From Isoetes taiwanensis (taxonomy: Eukaryota > Streptophyta > Lycopodiopsida > Isoetales > Isoetaceae): a stretch of 64,000 nt of DNA. Position numbers and translations under genes: made by a program. Under the pieces are notes generated by a model. The model made no database searches and was not told where the DNA came from. It saw only the letters and a program-made list of their open reading frames with translations. This document shows, piece by piece, positions 37,207 through 47,850 of the stretch (the first letter of the stretch is position 1; each line of letters opens with the position of its first letter). The stretch is from NCBI GenBank assembly GCA_021234155.1, contig JAJEKV010000085.1, positions 1,498,896 through 1,562,895 of the forward strand, read 5' to 3'.

Positions 37207-38088
37207 AAATTCCCCACCTATTATCCACATATAACACAATGTTTGAACAACACATTTGAGTGCATTAATATTTCAACCTCAATCAGAAACATATGTATAT
37301 GGCAATGTTGGGCACGTGTTTGGGCCATTTCTTTTCATGCAGTTATATGCGAGCCATAGATGTCATATTCTAAAGAAAGTGCGCTCGAGACAACCTCAAT
37401 TATTGGATCCCTTCATCTTATGGCCCAGTTCATATGTTAGGGCCTCTGGATGCCTCTCGTTTCTGTTATGGTGATTTATGATTAGGAGTACCTATTATTT
37501 TGGAATATGAAATACAAGTTCGCCTAAGGTTTTTGGAATATGAAATATGGGGACTCATCTTTATACAGGTTCATCTAAGGTTTTAGAATATCCTAATAAG
37601 AATGCTTCAATCAATGCAACCAGCGAAACAGCCCAACCATAGGTGTCACGTTATCTTGAAGTCTAGCCTATCCACGTGTCCAAAAAATTGACATGGACTT
37701 ACCTTGAACCATTAGGTCTTCAACTATAAAAATGTACAACTTAGAAAATTAGTTATTTCTGCTGCCTGCCCCTTCTCTTGCTCTTGTCTCCTTCCCCTTG
37801 TTTCTCCAACAATTGTTTCCTTCTTTTGGCAAAACTGACTCTTCAGTCTGATTCTTGTACTTTTCATCCTTAGCCATATGATGCATAATTTGAGTCGTAT
37901 TTATCAAGAAAATAGGGTTGAATCTGGGCAACAGAGCTCAAGTCCCGATCCGATGCCTCACTAGAATCACCCATTGCGTTCAATTTCCTGCTGCTTCTAT
38001 AGTCACAGGTCAGAAAATCAAGCATCGTCTTGCTGCCCTAGTAAAGATGCCATTGCATTTTATTAGGCTTATCACAGGTACTTGAGAA

Positions 38089-38921
38089 GTGGGCGATTCA
38101 CGGATCCTTAATTTTAGAGAGCTATCAGGCTCATGCCCTTTAGTTTTAACTTTATTGCGAAGATTGAGAGGAGGAAAGGGTGGTTTCGGGTCATTGCTCA
38201 GAGGTGCTGCAATGAAGGCAGGACAGAAGAAAACAAGTAATTTTGGTGCCTGTCAGGATATGAGTGATCGTGGACTTTGGCATGTTAATGCTGAGAAGAA
38301 GTTGAATGAATGGGAAGGGAACGCCGCATATCTACTCCGGGTTAACCACTGATATGTCTGAGCTTACCACAATTTTGTCTGAGCTAACCACTGGTTTTTG
38401 GCCGGGATAACCACGCGGTGAACTGAGCATGGAACTGTGTTTTGGCATGCTGATTTTGAATAGAGCTTGCAATCACCTTCTTGAACGATTTAATCCGGTG
38501 CAAACACCATTGAAATCGTTTTGCCAACCCCTAAAAACCTCATTCTATCAAGAGAGTAGATAATTTGAGCATGGATCAAGCAAGATCAGTGAAAAAACAT
38601 GCAGAAACCATTGTCTTTTGAGCTTGAAACTGAGCAGCATTGGTTAACCCGGACATGTGTCCAGGTTAACGACATCCTGGAGTAGATTTACGGCCATCCA
38701 ATGGGAAGCTGGAACAAAGGAGCGTGAATTAGAGAAGGTGGCAGAGGAATTTTTAACGAAAGAAGGCAAAAAGAAAAAGGACGATTCCAGCATTGCGCTA
38801 TAGGAAACAGATTGAAGAAAACATGAAGGAAGTGGCCGTTGTCGTGGAAACAGAGTTGAAGGAAGTACCCCAGCTTGGGAAGCACAAGGACGGGGACAGT
38901 CTTGAGCCAGAGTCGAAATGG
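38089..38921 (+). pseudogene. SDE2: SDE2-like gene fragment, interrupted
   Basis: Translation gives RLRGGKGGFGSLLRGAAMKA, then GQKKTSNFGACQDMS and HVNAEKKLNEWE. After an insertion it resumes as AGTKERELEKVAEEFL and, after one further frameshift near 38795, YRKQIEENMKEVAVVVETEL and LEPESKW. This is the conserved core of SDE2/telomere-maintenance (Sde2) proteins: the GGKGG processing site at the end of the ubiquitin-like domain and the helical region behind it. SDE2 acts in splicing of selected introns and in replication stress. No introns are seen and most of the N-terminal domain is missing, so this is probably a truncated or retrocopied pseudogene. It is split by the MITE at 38318-38699. Confidence 0.75.
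38318..38699. mobile_element. Mutator-type MITE with 9-bp target duplication
   Basis: A 382-bp insertion in the SDE2-like frame. The left end reads GGAACGCCGCATATCTACTC and the right end, read inward, GGATGGCCGTAAATCTACTC: imperfect TIRs of about 24 bp. The exact 9-bp duplication AATGGGAAG flanks it (38309-38317 and 38700-38708). Removing one copy plus the insert restores the reading frame across the junction (NEWE then AGTKE). Nine-base duplications are typical of Mutator-like elements. It has no coding capacity. Confidence 0.85.
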
Positions 38922-39235
38922 ATTTGTCTGATTTGTCTATGGTGCGCCTATGATTTTGAAATATTATATAGGAGTTCGCTTAAGGTTTTGAGAGAATATC
39001 GAACCTCTATACGGCTTTGCCTAAGGTTTTAGAATATAAAATATAGGGGCTCGAACCTCTACCAAAATAACTCAATGTCCTAATAAAACTACTTTAACCA
39101 ATATACCCAGTAAGCTAATATGATTATTTTCTATCTTGAATCTGAGTGTTTTTTTTATAGCAATCCATTCAATTGTTTTAGTGATATATGGTCTATGGTT
39201 TTAGGAATTGTAATTTTCACATCCATATCAAATCC

Positions 39236-39269
39236 CCCTGGAACCCCCTGTTATTGTGCTACATATTTT
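39236..39269 (+). repeat. Short interspersed element, 3' end only
   Basis: CCCCCTGTTATTGTGCTACA TATT, the same terminal motif as the copies at 15.05, 31.28 and 58.42 kb. The upstream body is not recognisable. Confidence 0.5.
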
Positions 39270-40560
39270 GGCCTATGTCGACGAAAAAAACTAGTTCAAT
39301 TCTTAAAATCTTAGATGTTTGACGTAAGAACCTTGCCTGCAACAATCCTAGCCTCAAGGATGAAAGCGTCCGTTTTGCAAACCCTACGAGGAAGGAAGTT
39401 TCTATATATGGTTCAAGAAACCATTGACTATTTAGCGTCGAAAACTAGGGCAAACTTGTACGTTCTGTATTCTGCTTGAATGGGTTGCGGGCATTTTTCT
39501 TGGCAATGGAGGCACAGGCTTGGACAGATCATGGCATCCAGCCCAGGATTTATAGAATTGCTATTCTGATAAGTCCTTATCCATTTTGTCTAGTGTCGAT
39601 GAGTTTTTTGTGTTTGTTTTGTGCTAGAGGTCCGCCTAAGCCTATGTTTTCCATGCTTTGTTGTGGTTCTAGCTGGAGATATTAGGTTCCTTTAGCTGGT
39701 AAGAATAGTGCAGCAATTTGGCTTCATATAGTAGTATGTTAATAGGTTGTCCTTGTAGATGGGTTTCGTCAGGAAAGAAGTTCTATTGGAGAAAGATTAC
39801 TGCCTGGTTTTGCAGTGCCTTATCTCAACCCTCATTATCCTTCAAGCCCGCTTAATCAGAATGTAGATTTACATGTTCATGTAATCCCGAGGCTCATGCT
39901 TGTACCAGCAAAATTGAGGAAATGTTGAGTGTGAATGGTCTACATAGGAGATTGTCTGCTTTTTTAGACCAATTATATGATGTTATGGGCAATATGAGTT
40001 GCTGCCTAGATCTGAGGCTCATGTACATGGATGTGGGTGGAAGGGCTTCTGTGAGCCAGGACTATTGTTATCCATGCCGCTCTTAGCAAGGCAAGAGCAT
40101 TCATGCACAAAAACATGAGGATGTATGACATGCTCTGGCACACAGAGATGAATGGCCACTTGAACCACTGTTGAAGGAATGTGAACGGTTGCTTTTGTTG
40201 TTATTCATATTATTTTTAGTATTTTTTTTTTTTAACATGTGGAGTGTTGTATGCCATGATCTGTTTTGTGATGTTTCAAAATATGACATTAATGACCCGA
40301 AAAAAATGTTGTTCAAGATGGTAATGGAGATGTGATGTACATCTCGTGGAATTGTTGTGTGCATTTGCAAGTGGGGAGATGGATCTCTGGAGCGTCAAGC
40401 AAGGACGCCAAGTATGATTTCCATTTTCAGGCTCGCTGGTAATACTTGAGTTCGATTCCCAAGCTCCCATATCCATATGCAGCAGCCAAGCTTCCACCCA
40501 AGGCTGAAAATAAACTTCACATACAGTGCTCAATATAGGGGACTTGTGGAGGCATTACTG
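39270..40560. other. Anonymous DNA
   Basis: No supported gene. The rightmost part could be the decayed 5' region of the LINE that follows, but I recognise no endonuclease motif. Confidence 0.35.
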
Positions 40561-40587
40561 GCACAAACGTCCTAGTCAGGCCATCTT

Positions 40588-42814
40588 GTGGAAGATGCAA
40601 AACAATTCTCGGAGCTGCTGCTACTAACTGCTGGAAAGGTGTTTGGATTTTCCAAGAAACACTTGCGCAGCAAACCGTGCAATTCTTGGTGGGACGAGGA
40701 ATGCCAAGCTGCAAGAAACATGTTGGATAAGGGAAGAATCTGTAAATCCAAATGGTATAAGCATCTCTTAAGAAGAAAGAAGCGAACCTATTACAAGCAG
40801 CAATAGGGCAAGCTTACTGAACAATTCAAGAAGGAGCCACAAAAGCTTTTGGAACGCTTTCAGAGATAAATCAGAGTATGCCAACCTGGAAATAGATGCC
40901 TTGCTGAATTTGGTTAAGGATATTAATGAAAAGGACGACCCTGATAGCATGCCAATTGTAGATTCTAGAGCAGCGCTGTTCAGAGAAGCAGATGTAGATG
41001 AGGCTATTTCAGGGATGGCAAATAATAAAGCTAAAGATGTAAATGGGCTATGTGTAGAATTGCTTAAATAGGGTGGTGAACAAACACTATCAGTTCTTAC
41101 AGATCTGTTGAACAAGAGCATCATGCAAGGAATGCCAGATGATTGGAAGATTAATCTGGTTCGGCAGGAGACAAAAAGTTAGCATCCAATTACAAGACCA
41201 TTTTAATTGGCAGTACATTTGCCAAAATCTTGGGTAGCCTGCTGGAAATCAAGCTAAGCTCATGGGCTGAGGATCCAGGCAAGCGCTCTTTATTCCACTA
41301 GTTTCAGGCGAAAGCACAGCACTCTAGACCACATACTCGCCATTCAAGCCATGATAGAGAAGGCAAAGTCTCCTAATGCTGCTCTGTATGTTGCTTTCGT
41401 GGACTTTACTAAAGCATTCGATACAGTCCCCCGGATGGAATTGAGCGAGAGGATGACACGAATAAGAGTTCTACAAGAGATCAGAGCGGCTGTTTCTAAG
41501 TTGTATTCAGAGGTACTCATAAACGTTGCATGGGAAGTAGATACAATGGTCAGAGGCACTATTGGAGTACGTCAAGGCCGCCCGCTGTCTCCAACTCTGT
41601 TTGGGATTTTCATAGATGAACTGGAAGACTGGATAAAAGCTCGATCTCTAGCAGGCACCAAGTTAGGAGCGCACATAATCCAGTTATTGCTGTATGCCAA
41701 TGATGTGGTACTAGTAGCCAACAAGAAACAGATCTTGCAAGATCACTTGTGCAGCCTAGAATACTTTTGTGATGAAAAGAAAATGATGGTAAATGTAGCA
41801 AAAACAAAGATCATGGTCTTTGGCAACAGGGAAAGGCCAAATTTTGCCTATCAGGGACATATATTGAGACAATCGACTACTACAAATACCTTGGAGTAGA
41901 CATATCTTCTAACTACAGCCGGAAGGAATGCATTAAACGCCGAGTCACAGGAGGGGAGACAGCATTGTACAACATGCTTACAAAATGCAGCACAGCCTCA
42001 CTGACAAGTTGGGGACTTAAGAAAGTCCTGTTCAAAACATTGGTTCAAACGATATTTGCCCGTTTGGGGACCAGAAATTCCTGCCAGATTATGGAATCAG
42101 ATTGAAGCAGTACAAAAGATGTTCCTGCGTGAGGAGCTTGGAGTCAGAGCTCAAATCCCATATGCCATTATACTTGCGGAGTCTGGTATGTTTCCTTTAG
42201 AGATCGAAGCTCTTTTTCAGTCTATCAATTTTCTTAACAGGCTCAAGGAGCAAGGTTCCGATTGCCCGTCCTACCAGGCTATGGTTAGTTCGGATCAGGG
42301 GTGGCTGAAAAATCTCCATGCATGGGCGAGAAAATGGGGCATAACAGATGCTAATTGGCCAGCCAACAAATCAGATGCAAGGATATTGCTTGAGAAATGT
42401 GCAGTTGACCATTCATGCGCAGATCCAGGGAGCCGGATGTTGCAGTACATGGCAAATATCAATCACATGGAAGAGTATAAAAGCCAGAACTATTTGAATT
42501 CTGATATCCCTAAGTTCTGTAAGCAGGTCATAGCCAAATACCGTACCAGCTCGCACAGGCTGAGAATAAAGGTTGGCAGATGGTCAAAAACACCTAGGGA
42601 AGCAAGGCTGTGCAAAATTTGTGACTCTGGCAACGTGGAAGACGAGCATCATACGTTCATACAATGCCCAGGATATACACACATCAGAGAGAAGTTTGAT
42701 ATACATCATACAGATTACTATTCATTATTAGATATGGCTCCTATAGAATTAGGACTATATTTGCAAGCAGTAGATACTCGTCGATCACTATTGCTGAATT
42801 TGTTATTGATTTGA
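40588..42814 (+). mobile_element. LINE retrotransposon, 5'-truncated and decayed
   Basis: Reading across frames: a linker with SWWDEECQAAR (near 40690), the segment EAISGMANNKAKDVNGLCVE (41000-41060), and a reverse transcriptase core: ALYVAFVDFTKAFDTVPR, GVRQGRPLSPTLFGIFIDEL and LLYANDVVLVANK. The catalytic YADD box has become YAND, so even a repaired frame would be inactive. After a frameshift near 41890-42050, a long open frame (42056-42814) covers the C-terminal region with the zinc finger RLCKICDSGNVEDEHH plus FIQCPGYTHIR. No endonuclease domain is seen. This domain order (RT then CCHC-like finger) fits several LINE clades; I cannot assign one. Confidence 0.85.
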
Positions 42815-42986
42815 TATTGTGCTCCATGCCCTCTCTTGGCCCTTAGAGAGCATCTTATATTATAATGTTATAGCGTGTTGCATCAAGCCCTAATTTGAAT
42901 GGCTAAGATCATTTGATTGCATCCAAAGGCTGAGATTTGTTGCATAATTTCCCACCACCGTGAGTGGTCATGCTTTAACTTCTTAA

Positions 42987-44445
42987 GAGGAAAGGGGAAA
43001 AAGAAAAGGGGGAATGCGAAGGGCAAAAGGCAATGGGAAAAGGGGAAAAAGAGAAGGGAAAAGGGACGGGAAAAATAGCATGGGAAAAAGAGAATGAGAG
43101 AAAGGTGAAAAAAGGGAAAATGGAAGGGAAAAGGGCATAGAAGAAAGGAAAGGAAAAGAGAAACGAAAAGGGAGGGGAAAAGGGAAGGGAAAAAGGGCAC
43201 AACGAAAGGGGAAGAAGGAAAAGGAAGGGAAAAAATAGAACAGGAAAAGGGTGGAGAGAAGACAAACGAAAAAGCACATGGGGAAAGGAAAAGGAAAAAG
43301 GGAAGAGAAAGGAAATTTAGGAAAAAGGACACGAGAAAAAAGGGGAAGGGGGAAGGAAGGGGAAATGCATAGAAAAAAAAAGGAAGACAAAAAGGGTGAA
43401 GAAAAGGAAAAAAGAAGCAAAAAAAAATGGGGAAAATGGAAGGAAAAAAGGGTATAGGAAAAAAAAGGAAAATGGAAGGAAGACTAGCATGGGAAAGGGA
43501 AAGGAAAAGGAAAGGGAAAAGAAAAAGTCGATGGAAAAGGGAAGGGGAAGGGAAAGGGAAAAGAAAAATTCAGTGGAAGAAAAGGGAAAAGGCACAGGGA
43601 AAGGGAAAGAGAGAAAGGGTGGAGAGAGGAGGAAAAGGGAAGGGGAAAAAGGGAACAGGAAAAGGACAGGGAGAAGGGAAGGGAAAAAAAGGAACAAGAA
43701 AAGGACGAGGAGAAGAAAAGAGAAAAGGGAAAATGGAAAAGGAAAAGGAAAGGAAAGAAAAAGGAGAGGGAGGAGAGGGAAAGGACAACGAAAAAAGGGG
43801 AAGACGAAAAGGGTGAAGAAAGGTAAAATAGGAAGCGAAAAGAAGGATGGCAAATGGGAAGGAAAAAAGGGCATGTGAAAAAGGGGAAGTGGAAAAGGGT
43901 GAGGAAAGGGGAAAAGGGAAGGGCAAATTGACAATGGGAAAAAAATAGTGAAAGAGAGAAGAAAAAAGTCAGTGAAAAAGGGGAAGGGAAAAATGCACCA
44001 AAAAGGGCAAGAGAGAAAAGGTGGAGAACGGAGGAAAAGAGAAGGAAAAAAGGAGGAACAAGAGAAGGATGAGGAGAAGGGAAGGGAAAAAGGGGAACTA
44101 AAAAAGGACGGGAAAAAGAGAAGGGAAAAAGGGCATGAGAAAAGGGAAAGGGAAAGGAAAACGAAAAGGGGAGGGGAAAGGGTGCAAAAGATCTTGGGAA
44201 AAACGGTACTGAAAAAGGGGAAGAAGGAAACGGGAAAAGGGAAGGGTGTGAAAAGTTCATCACGAAAAAAGAAAGTGAAAAAGGGTGTGAAAAAATAAGA
44301 GAAGAAAATGAAACGTATAAGGAAAACGAGAAAAAAAAAAAAAAAAAAAAAAAAAAAGGGGGAAGTGTGTAAGGAAAATGAGGAAAAGAGAAAAGAAAAA
44401 GGGGTAAAAGCAGGATAAGAGCAAATGGCAAAGGAAAAGTAAAAC
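42987..44445 (+). repeat. 1.45-kb polypurine tract
   Basis: Almost every plus-strand base is A or G, in irregular units such as GGGAAAAGG, with rare single C or T interruptions (e.g. GGGCATGTG, AATGCAT). It begins about 170 bp after the LINE frame and ends just before 44445. An uninterrupted A-run sits at 44331-44357. All frames within it (Lys/Gly/Glu/Arg-rich on plus, Phe/Ser/Pro-rich on minus) are by-products of composition. Long polypurine runs can form triplex (H-) DNA. Confidence 0.9.
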
Positions 44446-44546
44446 GGCGTCGAATACTTTAACAATGGAGTACTTTTGAGTTATTCATTTTAGCCATTTC
44501 AAATTTTATATGCCCGAGAACGGGCAACTGCTCCTAGTTAGACATA

Positions 44547-44572
44547 AATGAATAAATAAATAAATAAATATA
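44547..44572 (+). repeat. AAAT microsatellite
   Basis: About six units of AAAT. Confidence 0.8.
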
Positions 44573-44579
44573 AATATTT

Positions 44580-45460
44580 GTATTGGCTAAGAAAGGTAGA
44601 TCTTAATGGAGGTAGTAAATAATTGTTAACCAGCTATGGTATATATCTTAATATAGGTAGTAAGTAATTGCTGACTATTATGTATTCAAACATATTATTA
44701 AACATATTTTTATAATGTTTGTATGTATATTGCATATTTAGGGTTTCCATCATAGTGGCTAGGATTTACCCACAGATGGAATATTTCTTCAGTATTTAGA
44801 CATAAAGTAGGATTTAGGTATAAATGACACAAAGGATTTAGGCGCTTAGATGACAAACTTATGGATGAGTAGAAAAACTTGAACATGTCTTTAAAACTCA
44901 TAATACATAGCAATAGAAGATATAGATGTATTGTTATGGTGTCATGGTCAAATAAGTTCCCATGGTCCCATCGTGTTTGCCTGGAAAGTGTTGTTATACC
45001 CCACATATGTGGTGACTTCATTGCGCAAGCGGCGTAAAGTCTTCTCGTGCATGTTCCAACTATATAATACTCTTACCCACTGTTCAACTATAGAATACTC
45101 TTAGCAGTGGCCAGCACCTAATATTTAATAAAGTACAACACAACATACCGTAGGCATATGGGAATTAAAGAATATATGTCTTTAGTAACTTCAATGTGTA
45201 ACCCCAAGTAAACTTGACCAAGATTCTTGTTTGTTTCAAGTAAGCAATAAGTGAACATCAATTTAGTGAAGAGGAAAGAAGAAGAATAGCATTGACAGGA
45301 ATTGAGGTTGATTGATTGGATAACTTCTAGTGCGAGATGTGGATATGAAGAATAGTACAGGGTTTGCATAGCTGTAAGAATCTGTAGACAAACGGGACAT
45401 TGGGGACTAATGACCACATGATATATCATCTTATGTATCTAGAAAATCCAAAAGTTTGGG
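44580..45460. other. Anonymous DNA
   Basis: No supported gene. A short repeated motif, CTATATAATACTCTTA (45059) / CTATAGAATACTCTTA (45089), is the only structure seen. Confidence 0.35.
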
Positions 45461-45463
45461 ACT

Positions 45464-45660
45464 GAGAATTCTCGTGTATTCTTCTTGGAATGTGCTGAGA
45501 ATTCTCGTGTATTCTTTTTCACACCAATCTTGAGTGCTGAGCAATATTATTGCGAGCGGCTAATGACTGGGTAAACAAAGACTTATAGAGGTGATAATTA
45601 TGAAAGGGTAGATTGAGAGCCGGCTATTGACTGGGTAAATAGGGTTTATAATTGAATTGA
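45464..45660 (+). repeat. Short local duplications
   Basis: CTGAGAATTCTCGTGTATTC occurs twice (45462 and 45498). A CGGCTA(AT/TT)GACTGGGTAAA unit also occurs twice (45557 and 45622). Confidence 0.6.
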
Positions 45661-46305
45661 GTCGAAATAATTTTTACAGAGGTGATATTATATAAAGACA
45701 GATTTCAACCTTATGGACTGAATTGCCGAATTTATTCTTGCGTCCAGCACCGCCCCCTATATCAGCCCACGTTTGGGGCGCCTAGCCTCAAGACCAGCGT
45801 TGGGGAAACTTTCAGACCTTATTAGGAAAATTTCCTGCAAGCCCTAGAGCCAGTCGGAATTTACAAAATGCAGTCAGGAGCTCCCTGCGATTAAAATTCA
45901 AACCGGAAATATAAAATTCACATTTTCTTTTTTTTTTTACATTATAGCCTGACAAAGCATAATATATTTGTTATAAACAGATGTACATTGCTCCGAATAT
46001 CAGATACATTACGAGTAATCTTATACGAGTCAATATATTACAAATATGCACATAACAGACCATACTGATTATATGATTACAGACCAATAAAATGCCATGA
46101 TTGAAGTGATGCATCTTCTGGTGGATTTACCTCTATGACCTCAAAAGATTACTGATACATGCTTCTCGTACTAACCATAGATTGCGAGATTACCAACAAT
46201 TACTTCTGGCTGCATGTAATACCAAACCCAGAGCTATATGATGCAGATTAGACCTACTGAAACTTGCACAAGAAGATGGTAAGAAAATCGTGTACCTGTG
46301 ATCCA

Positions 46306-46382
46306 TCTCCATCTTTGCCTATGCTTAAAGTACAGGATATATCCGTCTCCATCTTTGCCTATGCTTAACGTACAAGATATTT
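46306..46382 (+). repeat. ~41-bp tandem duplication
   Basis: Two units of TCTCCATCTTTGCCTATGCT followed by TAAAGTACAGGATAT / TAACGTACAAGATAT. Confidence 0.8.
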
Positions 46383-46483
46383 TTTGTTCCTTTTCTCTTG
46401 CTTATTACAGACACCAGTTTCTGACGTTCTGTTGCAGTTAATAATCTCAAAGAAGGTGCAAAAATCAAGCATTAAGGGTTAAT

Positions 46484-47054
46484 CTATGTTGGAAACTCGT
46501 TTTCAGAATATGGTTTTGCATGATATTCTTTTCTCACAGTTTTTCTGCTTGCTTTCCAATTTGGCAAAGGCAGGAGGCGCCTTGGATGCTTGATTCTTGA
46601 CACCGTGATATGAATAAGAAACCGCCTATATCCATGTCTATGCTGCTCAGCCAAAGTGTTTTTACGCTTCCTTTTACCATTGTGGATCTTGGCGAGACTA
46701 TCCCAGTCATTCTTTTCCAAGGCATCCTTGCAATATTTCATCCAATATGCTACTACAGTGTTTTCTGCATGCTCAAGCTTCCTGTCTTAACAAAATTTGA
46801 ATGGAAAGGAGCAGATCTACTTAGAAAAACCATAAATATAGAAGGAAAAGAAAGATATATACAGAAAAAGATCTAACATACCTGCAATGTAGCCAGGGCA
46901 CTGCGGGCTTGTGTTTCCAGGCATCTAGATGATATTTTTCTGAGATTTGAAGGGGACCAATACTTGCACCACCATCCCCATCTGGACAATCGTCTCGATT
47001 GCTTGATTCTAATTTTAACTTAGACAGTTCAGAAAAAAGGGCCAGATGCAACAT
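46484..47054 (-). CDS. i-type (destabilase-like) lysozyme-like gene
   Basis: The exon at 46882-47054 encodes SKLKLESSNRDDCPDGDGGA, then SIGPLQISEKYHLDAW. This resembles the i-type lysozyme core: E in an ESS/ESG motif, a D-rich turn, S-x-GP-x-QI, then Y. Donor GTATGT and acceptor GCATGCAG join it to 46484-46764, reading CPGYIAENTVVAYWMKYCKD, then LAKIHNG and HGYRR. In i-type lysozymes the matching part is AYW..YC...ARIHNGGP.GY. The phases only agree if one frameshift is allowed near 46917 (between DAW and the NTSPQC segment), so the gene may be damaged or the sequence has an error. Start uncertain: ATG at 47054 is the first internal Met, and a signal peptide exon may lie upstream. The family hydrolyses peptidoglycan or isopeptide bonds in animals; its role here is inference. 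Confidence 0.55.
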
Positions 47055-47178
47055 ACCGCCATCTATGATTCTGAAAAGATTTACAAGAAATACATGAAAG
47101 GAAGGAAGAGTCGGATTAAGCAAGAGTCGGATTCGCCTGCTTCCTGGTAGATGAACAGCAAAGGTACAAGTTCCGGCC

Positions 47179-47421
47179 CTAAGCTTTCTGGGCGGGAAGG
47201 ATCCGGAAAGATCCGAAATTGGGGCAGGAGGGCTTCCGTAGGTTTTCCACATAGGCCGGATTTTTCGCCAGGCTGGACGGTAGCTCAACGGTCTCCCGGG
47301 GAACTTCCCCGGCAATGTTTGTAAAGAAAAGGTCACACTCCTTCACGTCGATCCCACGGCTCCAAATCTTCGCCACAAAATAGCGCACGGCCCAGATGCC
47401 CCGAAATTGCTCGAGTCGTTA
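47179..47421 (-). CDS. GC-rich open frame, unrecognised, possible upstream exon
   Basis: An 80-codon open stretch without an ATG encodes a peptide containing AVRYFVAKIWSRGIDVKECD and ETVELPSSLAKNPAYVENLR. The composition and lack of low complexity look coding. It lies just upstream (minus strand) of the lysozyme-like exons but ends in a stop before them, and I found no clear donor linking the two. It may be part of an older or overlapping gene. Confidence 0.3.
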
Positions 47422-47850
47422 ACGGCCCAGATCGTCACCTCCCACCAAAGGATTCATCCCATCCTTCCCCAGCGCGTGTGAATGCCGGCAACAGGCTTTC
47501 ACTTTTAAACACGTAGATCCAGGTTTAATCCTTTCGAGGCACCAGAAAACTCCACACACTGCAAAACAGAGGTCCGGCTATGGCGGTCTGATGCAATCCG
47601 GCCCGTGACCCTCTTTTCATTTCAACGGATCTGCAGGCCGGAAATCCCTTTTTAGACTATCAATTCTGAGCTCATTCTCTCTAATTTACTTGGCATTGCT
47701 CTACTTTATCATATCGGTTTAAAGATCAGGATCTGGCAAGTCTGTCCACTTCGGCATTTCTCATTTCTGGGGACAAAATCTGCATAGATGTCGTAATGTG
47801 AGGCTGTTATGCTAGGTTTCTGAGGTTCTGCAAAGGAGCTGTGCATTGGA
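47422..47850. promoter_or_regulatory. Presumed divergent promoter region of GAUT and the lysozyme-like gene
   Basis: About 430 bp separates the GAUT start codon from the GC-rich minus-strand frame. It includes a GC-rich left half and an AT/pyrimidine-rich right half with CTCTCTAATTTACTTGG. No specific element is identified; the call rests on position only. Confidence 0.35.

Noticed and set aside
43948-44298. Nuclear-localised basic protein
   Set aside because: Compositional artefact of the polypurine tract.
42883-44465. Long frames up to 382 codons, Lys/Glu/Gly/Arg-rich on plus and Phe/Ser/Pro-rich on minus
   Set aside because: They arise because a polypurine tract has almost no stop codons in several frames. 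There is no domain, and overlapping frames exist on both strands.
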